64,000 nt of DNA from Pithys albifrons albifrons. Lineage: Eukaryota; Chordata; Aves; Passeriformes; Thamnophilidae. Numbering within the stretch: position 1 is the stretch's first letter; every line of letters begins with the position of its first letter. The notes under the pieces are model-generated. The model was given only the letters and a program-made list of their open reading frames with translations. It was not told the DNA's origin and did not search any database. The position numbers and the translations under genes are program-made. The DNA is taken from NCBI RefSeq assembly GCF_047495875.1, contig NC_092459.1, positions 42,334,490 through 42,398,489 on the forward strand, in the 5' to 3' direction. Below, one piece after another: positions 24,101 to 37,679 of the stretch.

Positions 24101-25199
24101 CCAGCATGCCACATGATCAGTTTCTGATATATTTCAAAATTCTAATAGGAAATTATTTCATTGATGTAATTTCAGGTGTGGATGATGAAGAAGAACAAAA
24201 AGGTTTATTCTGAATGGGTGAAATATGGAGCACCAGTAGATTATTGGTATAAAAATAAGCATAGGAAGGAGGATTCTACCAACCACCTTAAATAAGATAT
24301 TAACTGAAGTGCTTTCTATGCATAAAAGATTTTTTTTGTTTCTGTCTTTTTGAGGGACCATAAATCAGAATGAATTATATAAATGCTCTTTATTATTCAA
24401 AACAATGCAAAACAAAAACATAGTGAAGATCAAAAGATTGAAGGAATATTAGCTTCTATATTTGTTTGAAGTGAAATGCATTAAAATTATGCTTGAAATT
24501 ATGATAGTTTTGATATTTTATTCTTCCAATGAGTATTTCACCATAAAGAGTGGGATTAGTGATCTGAGTCTTATCATGAAGCTTTAGATGATACTTTAAG
24601 CATCACAAGTCCCTGATTACAAAGTTGATGAAGAATATGGAAACCTGTAACAGGGGAAAAAAAAGCAACATTGTATTTTCCCTAAGATATATCGTTCTGT
24701 TTTTTATTGGGTTACATCTATTTATTTCTGATGGATTGACAGCAAAGGACACCATATCATCATTTTTAAGTAAAGGGTTTTTTTCAAAGAACACTAAAGA
24801 TATTAGAAACAGTTTCTCAAATAAGGGTGTAATAATGAATCCAGCTGCTTATTCACATAATTAGTTGATCAGTATTGAAATTAATTTTAAAGTAGATGAA
24901 ACTCCACATCAGCTGTGACCTTTTCTGCGAGTCTTTCCTTAGCATAAGCAAAGGGATTTGACTTGAACCTGCTAAATGTTGATTTGATGTCAATCACACC
25001 CTGAATTACACAGGATCTATGCAAAGAAGGAGAAGATCCTCAGTTATGAATGTATATAATGAGAATGAATGTAGCAATACTATGACTACAAATACAAATG
25101 TTTTCCCTTGCACAAGAATGACAATGTAATTGATGTTGTGATCATTTGTGAGGAATAAAACTGTTATAGTTAAAAGTGATTTTCAGGGTTTAAGATAAT

Positions 25200-25262
25200 G
25201 TGAAATGTTGAACCAGATGATCCTTGAGGTCCCTTCCAACTTAGCATTCTATTATTCTATAA
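25200..25262 (+). mobile_element. CR1 3' tail fragment
   Basis: The sequence gatgatccttgaggtccctt, then ccaac and attctattattctata, is the CR1 3' terminus in plus orientation. Only about 60 bp is recognisable, so the insertion was strongly 5'-truncated or the rest has decayed. Confidence 0.75.
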
Positions 25263-26989
25263 TACATAATCATAGCTTAGAAGAGAGAATAAAATATCTC
25301 CATATTTGTAACAGTGAATAGAATAAGAAAACGACTGACTATATTACTTCAAAAGAATATACTGCAGAAGACTAGTCACTGTTATTGTAAGAGACTAGAT
25401 GTCTGGAAACTAGTAAGTGGGAAACTCTTCAACTCTGGATAGAGAATCCATATAAAGTGGAAAATTAGTTTTAATGTGCCATGGTCAAGAGAGATTATGG
25501 ACAGATTGAAGAAAAGAAAGTACTTTTATCAGTATGGAATGAAGATTATGGTCAAGTGAATGAAATGAATGAAAGGATTAAGGGAGACAAGCATGAAGAG
25601 GAACCTGAAAGATGTTTTTCCAAGTGTTTTCTCCATATATAATTTTTAAAGAAGTATTTTTAAAGGAGAATACTAGTGAGACCTAGTGTTTTCATAGTTG
25701 TGCAGTTGCATTTTTTTTTCATTCTAGAGGTGGAATTTTCTGAATATGGAAATCACAGACCATTGTTAGAGAATATTTTACCTACTGTATATTTGAAAAA
25801 CAGCTATGACAATTATTAAATATATTTCCCTATCATGAATGATATTAATTTACATAGCCATTTGTGGTAGTGAGTGTAATAGCCTTCTAACTTTAACAAA
25901 TTAAATGAATTTCTATTACCTGTAAGAATGATGAGGAAATTCAGAGGTGCCTAGGTGGGTCAAAGCACCTTTTGTAAATACAAGTTCTGGCACTTGGATG
26001 AAATCTTTGCATGGTAATATATTGTCTTTTCTCTGAGAAGTCGGAGCTTCCTATTATTTTGACCCATTCCAACCTGTCTAATAAAAATTTGCAACAATTT
26101 TTAATTTTTTCCCACAACTTATTCTCTATCCTATGATGAACAGGCAAAATATTAGGTACTAAAAAAAAGATTCCATTGTTTTCTGCCTTTACATGAAACT
26201 TTCTGTGTTCTCTCCCATTTTGCTACATTTAACATTCAGATATTAATTATATATTTCCTGTTATGATTTTATTTTCTTTGTTCATTCTTTTTCATCCCCC
26301 ACAGTAATATATTACACTAAGAAAATGTTAAAATGTAAGAATTTCCCAGTAGCAATTATAACTTTGAAAGGGCAAGTCCACAGGCAGCATGATATTGGCT
26401 AATATCTTTTAAGGCACAGTGGAATTCTTCAGTTTAATTGCTTAAAATATTACTGTCCAGCCTTTGACTTTATTAGCATAGATTCTATGAGGTATATCAA
26501 GGACACATAATTGCTACTAAGAAATTTAGACAGTGGCAGGATTTTTTTGTTGTTACGTGTACAAAATATGCCCTGTACATTTTAGTGCACCAAGAAGTGA
26601 CATATGCATCCATGCTCTCTGTTACACTAAAACATCTGGATAAGAGATAACAATCTACAATTAATGAGAAAATCATGGAAGCAAGTGTAAAGAAAAGAGC
26701 AGGGATACCCAAACAAGACAGAAAACAAAATAGTCAAAAAAGTTGAAAGGAAGCCAACCTCAAATAAGCCTGGGAAAGGCACAGAAGGCACTAGAACTCC
26801 CAATGAGGTTTCAGATTTGTGAGATTGCTGGTGGCACAGCTCACATGATTGGGGTGCAATGAGGAAGAGGAACTGCAACAAGGAATGATGGGCAAGAAAT
26901 TTGAGGAATGTGAAGGAGCAGTTTGGATGTATGAAGATCTCATGTGGGACAGACAACAGATTGGCTGAAAAATTGTGGGGCATGATCAG
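25263..26989. other. Unique AT-rich DNA; possible CR1 start near the right end
   Basis: No exon recognised. From about 26740 on, the sequence is richer in G on the plus strand and may already belong to the decayed CR1 that is clear from about 26990. Confidence 0.4.
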
Positions 26990-28266
26990 AAAAGAGGCTA
27001 ATAAAGGTTGTCATCACATTGAGAGTTTGTTACATTCCACCTGATTGAGGGTTGTTGTGGAGGAATTCAATATCTGACACCTGCTAAAGAACAACATGAC
27101 AGATGCAAGAAGTCAAGAAGATTTCTGAAGTGTTTTAGGGACACTTGGTCAAACAGGTTGTGACTCACAACTGTAGTTCAAAGCTTTTAAAAATACTTTT
27201 GACTCTATTTCCCTCCCACAGTGTTGTACCTATGGTTAGTCATTGTGGTCTGGATGGGCAGATAAAAAGACAGGTAAAAATCAAGTTGAATGATTAGACT
27301 CAGAGGAGAGCAGTTAATGGATCATACCAAATCTGGAAGACATTAACAAATGGAGTACTGCATGGGTGTCTTCCTGGGCACATCTTGTTTAATGTCTCTA
27401 TCAGTGATCAGGTGACAGATTGCTTGCTCATGAAATATGTAGATGACATCAGGACAGGGAGACCTTAAACACATGTCAAATAGGATGTAGATAGACTGGA
27501 GGAATGGGCAAAAAGTGATTGGTGATATCCAATAAGAATATCCCAAGTCCTGCACTAAAAGAAGAAGAATCCCTTGTAATGATACAGACTAGGTACTTCC
27601 TGACTTGAGCCACCTGGCTCTGCAGAAAAGGCTTTGGGATTCCTGACACACAGGAAACTGTGCATGAACCAGGAGTGGGATATAGCAGCAAAGTGGCCCA
27701 ACACAATCCAGGGTTGTATTAGCATAAGCACAGTCTGCCATTCAAGGGAAGTGATTACTCTCTTTAACTCATTAGATCACATTTTGATACTACAACCTGT
27801 TTGGGAATATTGAGTAAAAGAAAGACATCACTAGCCCCAAGAGATAGGTCTATTGAGAATCAGGAGCTGGAGCACTTGCTTTGTGAAGACAGGCTGAGGA
27901 AACCTGTCAAGTTCAGCCAGGAGACAGATCTGGGGGGACCTTAAGACCCATCAGTACCTGTAGTGAGGCTATCAAGAAGATCAAAGGATTTCCAATGGCA
28001 CACAGATCCAATGGAATAAGAGACAATGCACATAAATTAAAACAGGAAATGTTCAAAATGAATATAAGAAATATCTTTTCACTATGGGAGCAATCAACCT
28101 CTCATACAGTAAACTGTCCTCATAGGCATTCCAGACTTACTGGATAAAGCCTGAACAGCTTGAGAGTTGACCTCGGAGCTGACCCCACTTTGATCAGGAG
28201 TTTGGAATGGAGACTGCCTGAGGTCCCTTTTGCCCTGAATTTCTCAATGATTCTGTGATTCTATGA
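26990..28266 (+). mobile_element. Old, internally deleted CR1 LINE
   Basis: About 27005-27170 resembles the CR1 endonuclease part (cattccacctgattgaggg). About 27280-27450 resembles the reverse transcriptase part, including tatgtagatgac at 27436-27447, the catalytic F/YxDD box (usual CR1 form FADD, here read as YVDD). The piece at 27600-28260 follows the CR1 3' order, ending in gaggtcccttttgccctgaa and gattctgtgattctatgaag. The RT segment between endonuclease and the DD box is too short, so there is an internal deletion. Many frameshifts and stops make it dead. Confidence 0.8.
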
Positions 28267-31024
28267 AGAGGTTCATGTCTGAATAGCTATGGCATTCAAG
28301 AAGTCAAGATCTGAAGCCACTGTCTTTATTACAAAGAAAGCATGACTTAGTGAAGTCCTAAATCTGCGCACATAGACATTCAGATGAATAAATGATTCTG
28401 GCACAAAATCAAGTATATTTCAGATAAGTTTCAAGTGACCAGAATATATATCCTTCTGATGAATAGAAATAGTTATTACTTCTTTTCACATCTAAGAGAT
28501 CATGATATAGAATTACTTAGGTAGAAAAATGGGAAAATATGTGGCCTTGACTATCACTACCTTCCCCCACTACCTGTAACAAGATCCCTCTAAAACAACA
28601 CAACAAAAAGAACTTTCCATACATATATCAACTATCATGCCTTCGTTCTCTTAGAAACTGCTTCTGGACTGGATTGTTGATAAATGCAGATTTGCATAGC
28701 AAATTTTATAGTTAGTGAATCTTACTGGATGACATTTTCTGCTATCTCAAAGCATTCTCAGGGAATAGTCCATGAGGAAGATACTGCATGTGTAATGCTT
28801 CTTTGATCCATTTTGTAACAAAAGATGAGACACCCTGTCACACACACTGTGTTTGCAAAATCATTTTTCCTGAGGATCCCACATCTCCACAAAGAAAATA
28901 CAGTGAATTAGAATTGATTTTAACTTATTTAGCCTTTGCACTAGAGCTTTTGCTGGGAGACCTTTACATTAGCTAAATATAAATCAAAATTAGAATATCT
29001 CAAATACAGAGATTTAAAGTTATTCTAAGACTGTATATCAATTCTCCATACTGCTTTGCTAATCCTTATCTTGATTTTTTACAGAGTTATGCCAAACAAG
29101 GTTTTAAAAGTCATTTTCCTATACAAGTTACAGTGCTGTTTATCAAAGACATACTTTATCTTCTTTTTGAAAAGTGCAAGTTTATGTGAATCACTCACAT
29201 CATGTCGAAGCCTAAATCTAAAATGTGTATTGAGAAATTCAGTCATATTTCAACTCAGTGCTGATTAAACAACTACATAATACACATATGTGAGACATTG
29301 GAATCACTAGAACTAGGCATATAAGATGTGAAAACCTGTTTTATTATAGCAAAATTATCTCTATTTCAGCTTGGCTAGTTAAAATGCTCTACAAGTGAAA
29401 GAAATGCTGAAATGTGTGAAGCAATAATTTTTCAGTGTATTTTTCGTATTAAAAATTAGGAATAAAGTTCAAGAAAGGGAGTACAGTGGATGCACTGTAA
29501 AAACTCAAAATAATTTCCCAAGACAATCAATGAGGATCTTTATTTGCCCCAGGTTAAAATTTGTGTAATATCAACAGTACTTTTGGGTGCTTCGTAAAGG
29601 TATTTTTATAAAGCTTTGGAATATCATTATGGTAGAATGTTTCAGGACAGTATATGTAAATGTAAACATAAAACATAAATATCTGCTGCTTATTTCCTTT
29701 TAAACCAGATCTTTAGTAATTGTACAGCAGAGCTAAAGACGTGACCAAATCTTCCTTCTTGAAATTCTCATGGCCACATAATTAAAGCCAAACTCCCTCC
29801 ACTTTAAACATGGAAATTTTTTGTTAACAGTTCAAGGTTTTATGATCACACAGTAACCCTGAAATGCTTTTGCCTCAAGGGTCCCTGATTGAAATACAGA
29901 TTTCTTTGAAAGTCATGTGTGTGCTAATTAATATATTAATACACAATAGCTTTAAAAGTAGGTACACAGATTTCTGAGTCAAACTAATTCCAATAATATG
30001 AGGATAACTTTACTTTTCTTAAAGCTAGACTAGCCAACAGTCCTGTTACTGCTCTCTCTCTTCTCATTTCAAACATAACAAAGAAATGTATAAGCAACTG
30101 AAGGCCATAAAGCACTTTTAAAATCTATTCCCATTTAAGAAATTCCTCTTATACAATCAATATTTTTTATAACTTCAATGAAAGAAGAGGTGAGAATGGA
30201 AGAAAAGAGTAGGATAGAATACTTAAATTCCTATAGGGCTTTGACATAATTGACTCTCCTATCAAAAAAGAAAAGATAGATTCACAACAGAAAAGTAAGA
30301 AACAAATATATTTTTCTACTAATCCATCCTGGTTCTATACTTTGTGATCAATACTAGACAAAAAAATTTTCCCTGTATAATCGTTTGTATATTTTTCCCA
30401 ATATTCATTTCACAGGATGAAGTCCTCTTTCATCAATGTGTATAAATACTGTGCAATTAAGTGGCAGCTGTCCAGGTTTCTCATTTTCCTTTTATTAAGT
30501 ACATAGGTTCTCATTCAATACAGAAAAAATATCCTCTTCTGAAGTCACAGACTCTTTTACATTACCCATTCTGTGATATTGTTGTCCACCTTACATTTGA
30601 AAATTTCTCAATAATAACAAGCATGTGAGGTGTTTGGTTTTTTACACCATTTCCATATTCTGTTTAGAAAGAATCTGCTCTATGCCATCATCCATATTCA
30701 GATCACAGTTTTCATTTATTTCAGTTTTATATTTCAATGTTGAATATTTATGTTATGGTATAGGCAGACACTTTAGGTACATTTTGAGGCACTGCATCCT
30801 TTTCCCTGATGTGGATTCAGTCCTTGAGCAATTCTGCTTGCCTCTGCCTGCCTGTCTTATAAAAGTGTGAGAGAACAGGGAAGAAGTGTCTGTGTGTAAA
30901 TGCATGTGTGCATGTGTATGTGTGGGTATACTGAGAGGAATGAGGGAAAGAAAAAATTTGACTTGAGTGTCCTACTCATTATTTCATAGGAAATTTATGG
31001 CAGAGTCCTGTTCTCAACGGTACT
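28267..31024. other. Unique AT-rich non-coding DNA
   Basis: No recognised gene or mobile element. A GT-rich imperfect simple repeat lies at about 30885-30930. Confidence 0.5.
30885..30930. repeat. Imperfect (TG)n-rich tract
   Basis: Repeated gtgtgt, atgtgtgcatgtgtatgtgt units. A degenerate dinucleotide repeat. Confidence 0.6.
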
Positions 31025-31964
31025 CATATAGAATCAAAAAATCACCAAATCAATTAGGTTGGAAAAGATCTTTAAGATCACTGAGTTCAACCATTGACCA
31101 ACCACTAAATCCAACACTAAACCATGTCCCTAAGTGCCACATCTACATATCTTTTAAACACCACCAAGAATGGTGTCTCAACCACTTCCCTGAGAGGTCT
31201 CTTCCAAAGTTTGGCAACACATGAAGAAATTTTTCCTAATATCAAATCTAAACTTCCCTGATTCAATCTGAAGCCATTTTCTCTTGTCTTATCACTTGTT
31301 ACTTGGAAGAAAGGACTGAGTCCCACCTGCCTACAACATCCTTTCAGATAGTTGCAGAAAGGAATAAGGTCCCTGCTGAGCCTCCTTTACTTCAGGCTCT
31401 TCCAAGTACCCTCAGCTACTCCTCATAGGACTTCTACTCTAAACCCTTCACCAACTTCACTGCCCTTTTTTGGATAAGACCCAGTGCCTCAAAGACTTTC
31501 TTGTACTGAGGGCCCAAAACTGTGCACAGGATTTGAGATACGGCCTCACCAGTGCCAAGCATACTCGGTTGATCACTAGTCCTAGTCCTAGCCCTAGTCC
31601 TGTTCACCACAGTATTTCTGATAAAAACCAGGATGTACTTGACCTTCTTGGCCACCTGGAAATGCACTGGCTCATGTTTAGCTGGATGTTGACCCACACC
31701 CTCAGGTTCTTTGCTGCTGAGCAGCTTTCCAGACATTCTCCCTCACACCTTTAGTGTTGTAAGGGGTTATGGAGATTGAAGTGCAGGACCTGGCACTGGA
31801 CCTTGTTGAACCTTATACAATTGGATTCATTCCATTTATCCAGCCTGTCCAGATCCCCCTGCACTCTTTCAACCCTCCAACAGAATGACATTCTTGCCGA
31901 ACTTTGCATTATCTGCCAACTTGCTGAGGGTGCACTTGATCCACTTGTCCGGATCATCCAGCTT
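31025..31964 (-). mobile_element. CR1 LINE 3' third, minus strand
   Basis: The left edge is the CR1 3' end (catatagaatcaaaaaatca, then taggttggaaaagatcttta). The order is collinear with CR1 through ctgagggcccaaaactg (about 31508), cttcttggccacctgg (about 31645) and cagcctgtccagatccccct (about 31842). It reaches the RT catalytic segment near 31895-31910, where the minus strand should encode the DD box but is mutated (gataatgcaaagttc). The element is 5'-truncated just past this point. A hexamer-like repeat lies inside at 31576-31600. Confidence 0.9.
31576..31600. repeat. Short hexamer repeat (cctagt/cctagc) inside CR1
   Basis: Four tandem near-identical hexamers. They replace the ordinary CR1 sequence at this point and may be a local expansion. 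Confidence 0.65.
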
Positions 31965-34671
31965 TTTACAGCAGAAGGGTCTTAGAGATAAAGAACATCC
32001 TTTGTTTCCTTCATTGTTGTTGAAGGACCATGTTGTGTATAAAAAAAGATGGGTGCTGTTGTATAAAAGAAGAAAAAAATCATCACTGTAGTTGTACTCT
32101 GTATCATGAAACTTAAAAAAGGAAGCTAAATAAGGATCCAATAAGGCCGACATGTCATGAAATATTATGGGTATTTAATATATCAACACTGTTAACATAG
32201 ATTACTTGTGTGTGATTTTCCAACCTTTAAAAGAACAAACTGTAAATGCCAGCAGTTTAGCTGCATGGCAAACAGTGCATTAATATTAATGATAGCATGG
32301 ATCATATAAAAGATTGAAGTCTGAACCCCATAATAAACGCCTGTGCATTTGAGCTAATGTTGATAATTGATATCACTAGTGGGTTTTCTTTCTCTGTGTA
32401 GACAATTTAGAAAAGACACACATACAGTCAACACACTGACTGTAGAGGAACACTGACTCTCACTAGACCAGAGCTGCATGTTACATCCTGGAAAACAGGC
32501 TATACTAAAGATTTTGCTTCTTTTTCATCTGAACTTTAATTAATCCTTTTTCTAACTCTGTGTTTCGGACCTCATTTCCTTACTAAAGTTTAATATTAAA
32601 TCTAAAATCCTTTTTGTTACTTCAAGATCTAGCTTACAAGACACCTTTTCTTCTACTCCCACTGAATCATGCCCTACCTCTCTCTAAGGCCTCTGGTTCC
32701 ACATATTTATTTTATCCATTTACCATAGAATTTTTTTTGCTACCTCTGCATTCTAGTCTTAGCGCTAATAGGTCACAGGGGAATGTTTAAAACTGCAGAT
32801 TCAAGGTTTTAATTTACCTATCTGATACCCTATACATCAAACTAAGAAAAATAGCAGTTTTGAGAAAACTATCCAACTACAACATTTGCCATATGGATTA
32901 TGCAACATGCAAAAAAAAAATCTTGATTTTCCTCTGAAAATAAGTCTCTACTGAGGAAACGCAAGCTGTAGTTTTCTTGAGCAGAATGTAATTATATCAA
33001 TCAGGTAGATTATTCATATTAAGAGGAAAAAGGATTACTAAGAAGTTTTCAAGTATATTTTTTTCTGAAGTAGGTGGAATATTTCCCCATTTTTAAACAC
33101 AGGGTAGGATTTTTTTTTTTACTCTAATCTGGTTCACAAGTATAAACCTTATTTTTCTGAAAATGTGACTGGAGACATCCTCTATGAGTAGTGTGAAAAA
33201 AAAATCAGTTCACCAGGACTGAATATTTGAACAGAAGCACAGTGAAATAAATATCAAAAAAGTTAGACATTTTCAAATACATCTTGGAATGAGGGATTCT
33301 GTACCATAAGTCCACAGTACAATTAATGAAAAACAGATTATCTCTACACAAATTGAGGTTCATTACAAACACCACAATTTTAACTGAAAACCTAAAGGAC
33401 AAATTAAAAAGATGTGTCTTTTTTGTTTGTAGTGCAAGTTACACACACTGCAAGAAGCACAGCATCAAATGTATCTCATGCCCAAGAAAGCAATAGAAGA
33501 AGTTATCTCTCCTCACAATTTTTTCCCTACCCCTTCTTCAGCCCACTCATATACTTCTTCCTTCCTCCAGTTCTGCTGAGCTCTCTTAAACTCCTCTGAT
33601 TCAAGAGGACATTTCCAGCCCAATGGCGCTTCTGTAATTTTTTTCACCAAAGGGACTCCTAGGGCAGCATTCCCACACCTTACCTCTGCCTTTTCATCTG
33701 TTGTATTGGGGATGGTTAGAAGCAGGTTTAAAGGGAATGGTACTGGCACAGAAGCCACATCAGGATCAGTGAGCCACAGTTGTGTCTTTTAGTGCAGCAT
33801 TAAACTAGTCTGATGTCAAATATTGCTCATTCAGAGCCAATTCAGCCCCAGCTGAAGTCAGCAGGAGTCTTGGATGGATTTCAGAGTTCTTCATATAAAG
33901 CCAGGAGGAAGCAAAACCTTCTTTTTTCCTTGTGTGAGCAAGATAAAAAAATGGAAATGGTAATGATTGATTATATAGGTCATTGTCAGTTCTGTGAACT
34001 ATGTGTTATATATAATGCATTAGGCTAACCCTAAGGAAAAGTAGTTTGTGATGGGGAGTAGGGATGACTAAATTCTAGGTCCTGAAGTACTTGTTTTGTT
34101 CATCTTGATCTGAATAGCTCTTGTGTTTCACTGGGTCTTGGTAGCACAGATAAATTTAGATGCAAATTTTGCCTTAGATTTTCATTCCCAGGGCCTATTG
34201 ACTTAAAAATGATCCGACTTAGCTAGGGCAGAATTCTATATATACACTTTTGAATTTTAGTAGAATATGTATCTATGTCCTAAGGTACTATATTCACTTT
34301 TCAATGTTGTTTTAACTTGCCATTTGTTATTTTTAATGCTTTTAAAATAAATATGCACCTCCAGAAGCAAAATAAATTTAAAAATGCCTATTCTCACTCT
34401 TTTTTTATTTTTGTATTAAGTATGCCCTGCATGCTCAATAGTGCATGATTAGGGAAGAAAGGCTTGGTTAGTACAACTTGTGGGTTTTGAGTCATTAAGA
34501 ATAAGGCCCTGAAGAACAACTTGGAAGTGCACCTCAAATGAATATCAGAGCAATAAGCATAAATCATACGGAAATATATCTCTGTTGCATTCCTGAATAG
34601 ATATAATGCTCAAACTAAGTAGAACAGAATCTGCAAAAGCCTGAAGTAACTGTAAAATTTAATTATCCACT

Positions 34672-34760
34672 TGGTTTTTATTTTGCTTTTGTTGTTGCAT
34701 TGATTTTTGGTGTTTTTTATTTGGTTTATTGTTTTGGTTTTTTTTTTCTTTGCCTTTTAA
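34672..34760. repeat. T-rich low-complexity tract
   Basis: Mixed runs of T with single G and C (ttttgttgttg, tggttttttttttt). No coding or element structure. Confidence 0.6.
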
Positions 34761-35116
34761 TTGTTTTGTAAAATCTGTTGCTGGCAGTGGGAAGAAGTAA
34801 GGCACAGAGTGAGGAAAATGTCTTCCAGGCATTTAGAAAAACCTATGTCCTCTCCAGAAATGCTTGATCTATTTGTGCTAGTACAATGAGGTGTTCCTTT
34901 GGCAAGAGAAGGTATACTAGGTGGTTCACAACACACAATTTATTTACAAGCTTCAACAGCTCAACTCCATTTTTTTTCCTGAAAGATAGAGGGAATGCAG
35001 CCAAGTGTAACATAAATATTCGAGTCGGATGTGTCTGTGTCAGATACCATCCTCAAAGGCATTTTACTTGGAGTGAGTGAATTGAAATCTCCAGATATTA
35101 TTTCACACTGAGAGAA

Positions 35117-35159
35117 ATATTATAATGAAAAAATGCAAATATTATAATGAAAAAATGCA
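35117..35159. repeat. 22-bp tandem duplication
   Basis: The unit atattataatgaaaaaatgc begins at 35117 and again at 35139, with exact agreement over 21 bases. Recent slippage or duplication. Confidence 0.85.
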
Positions 35160-37646
35160 TTTAAAGAATAGATAGAGAGTTTGATTATTTATTTATCATA
35201 AGGCATAGCAATGCAATGTACTAAGCAATCTTTAAAAGACACAAGTAATAATCTATTTTGAACTTTTATTCCCTTATCAAAGAATGCAGACTTTCTATTT
35301 GCATGGCACCAGCTTTACAGTCAATAACATACTTTTAGTGAAAGGCAAATTGTCTATGACTGTGATTATTGAAGATTTGTTTCATCTTAATGGTACTTGA
35401 TAATCAAATGTGTGTTTTCTCCTGACAGGTTGAATACTGGAATCCAAATGAATCACTAGATGTTCTTGCATGTTAATCTATTTTGGCCAGTCATGCCAGG
35501 ATGAAACATGACATATCTGAGGTGTCTCACGAGGGATACAAAAGAAATAGCATATTTTCTTTGTAATACATTAGTAAATTCCATCGTAGAGCTAGAAATA
35601 AGAAATTGCTTTTGTTCCACTCAGTGCCTTGTTAGAAAAATTAAGATTTTTCAAGATAAAAGATTTGGCAAGATTAAGCTACTGCCAACATAACCAGGGC
35701 CATGAAATACTCTTTTTGAGAAAAGTAATAGGATGGGCTCAGCTGTGCAGCCTTAGATTTCCCCCTAGACTTTTCTCTTAGCAAGCAGAACTCAGCAGTG
35801 GGGGTGTTTACAGAACTACTTCTTCCCCATAAAGAGTGGCCAATTCAAGAATCATCCTTAAAGTAAAGTAACACTTAAACAATGATAAACACTGGTGGAT
35901 GAGAGGTATGTAAGTGAATGTGGTAAGTCACTAAATTAATGAAATTAATTTTGTTTAGATTTTGACTTGCTTGGTTAATGGAAAGAATGTGACAGTGAAA
36001 CTGTGAGGAGTTTGGAGAAGCATTTCAAGGTCTCATGTATTCTGTAGTATAATTACAAGAATTACATAATAAAAAAGCAGAGAGGTGATGCAAATGTTCA
36101 TGTAAATCAATTAAAATTTTTTTCTAGAAATATTTACTTAAGTTCTTTCAAATTGTAACTATCTAGTAAAATATTCCTTTTGCAATTTTATCAAATATTC
36201 ATGTAATTCCAGTTCACAGTTAAAAAGAAAAGAAATTAAAATTTGAAACAAATATTTGAAGAAAACATATGGTAGCATTTCTGCAGCTCCAGTGTGGTGT
36301 GAGGATGATGATTGAATGGAGTAAGAGTGATCTAATAAATGGAATATCCACAAAAGAATGGGAAAGATTCAGCAGAAGAAAAAGGAAAAGAAAGCATGTC
36401 TCACTTGTGTACTCTACTGTTAAATTTATGCTCGCTAATTGAATGTGCTGTCAAAAAAAAAAATCAATAATCAAGAGGTTCTGTTGATATTTATCAGTGT
36501 TTTATGTAAATAGTGTGTGGATGTAGCCAATTAAGTTTAGTAAAAAATTCCATTCTTTTTACTTTGGCGTTTGGACACTTGGAGCCTATGTCATTCACAG
36601 TTACTTTTATGTCAACCCATCATTCTCTCTATATAAATCTGTGTAACTGAAGAATTCATAGTATTCATGATCCACCACCAGAAAGAAAAGAAAACATCTC
36701 CCCCCAGTGAAAAAAAAAAAAACCAAAGAAGATAAGTATTACGGCAGCATTAAAAGAAATAGCATAATAGCACCATTTAGGTACTGTATTTCATTTTTTT
36801 CTCACAGGCCTGGCAGTGTGGAGACATGCAGTTCATGTAACTACTGAAATATCAGTTAAAAAAAAATGTTTTCATAGAATTTGAAATTCAAACAGCAATA
36901 ATATGGCTACGAATCACAGTGGGAGCCCATGCTGATACAGACAGACTCTGTGTGCCAACATCTCACTACAGCTCTGATTGGTGGACTTGTTCATCTCTCA
37001 CATGGTGCTGCTGGAGTTAGGGGAGGCTCTGATGTGAGGAAGGAGGCCGAAAAGAAAAGAGAACATGTTGAGGGGCAGACAGGGACTGACTGTGAAAACC
37101 AAGCCCCAAGTTGTTTGTTTTGGATGCAAAAGTATTAAGAATTCCTCTGTGGTTCTTTATTTCTTTTCTGCATATACCCAAACCATTAGAGAAAAACAAA
37201 AGTAGTCCAAAGCTTTGAGGAAGCCTCTCCCAGAAAATCCCAGTGTTTGGTTTGTGTTCCTCAGTGCATACCCTAATCACCTTATGAATTTATGCTGGGC
37301 AGATATAGACAAGGTTTCACTTATCTGAGTGATATTTTCCCGCAAGCTTTACCTGTGACACTTGTGCAGAATATTTTTCCACTAGACAATGCCTAAGTGA
37401 TGTAAATATTAAAGATTCCTTTGGCTTTAAGAGACCCTTCCTGTCACTCCTCTTCTTACTTTGAAGCCACTGCTTGATAATACATCAATTAAAATGCCTA
37501 GACAGCAAGCAAAAACTGCACATATCCGTTACGGCTAAACAGCAGTGTTATGATACATTTACTGTATATTTGCGTCATTTCTTGGAAATTGCTTCAGGTG
37601 GAAAAAATACACATATAGTGCACACATGCAGCTATATAAATATCTA

Positions 37647-37648
<2 letters not shown>

Positions 37649-37676
<28 letters not shown>
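37649..37676. repeat. (TA)n microsatellite
   Basis: About 14 TA units, preceded by tatctatcta. Confidence 0.85.

Positions 37677-37679
<3 letters not shown>

Larger units (their letters stand above)
16723..25199. other. Long unique AT-rich stretch, possibly with conserved non-coding elements
   Basis: No exon or recognised mobile element over 8.5 kb. It holds a 15-base G-run (17387-17401), a TA/GA repeat (18163-18189) and several evenly composed, homeobox-site-rich blocks (about 19430-19690, 20330-20640 and 23000-23420) that resemble conserved non-coding DNA by texture only. Confidence 0.45.
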
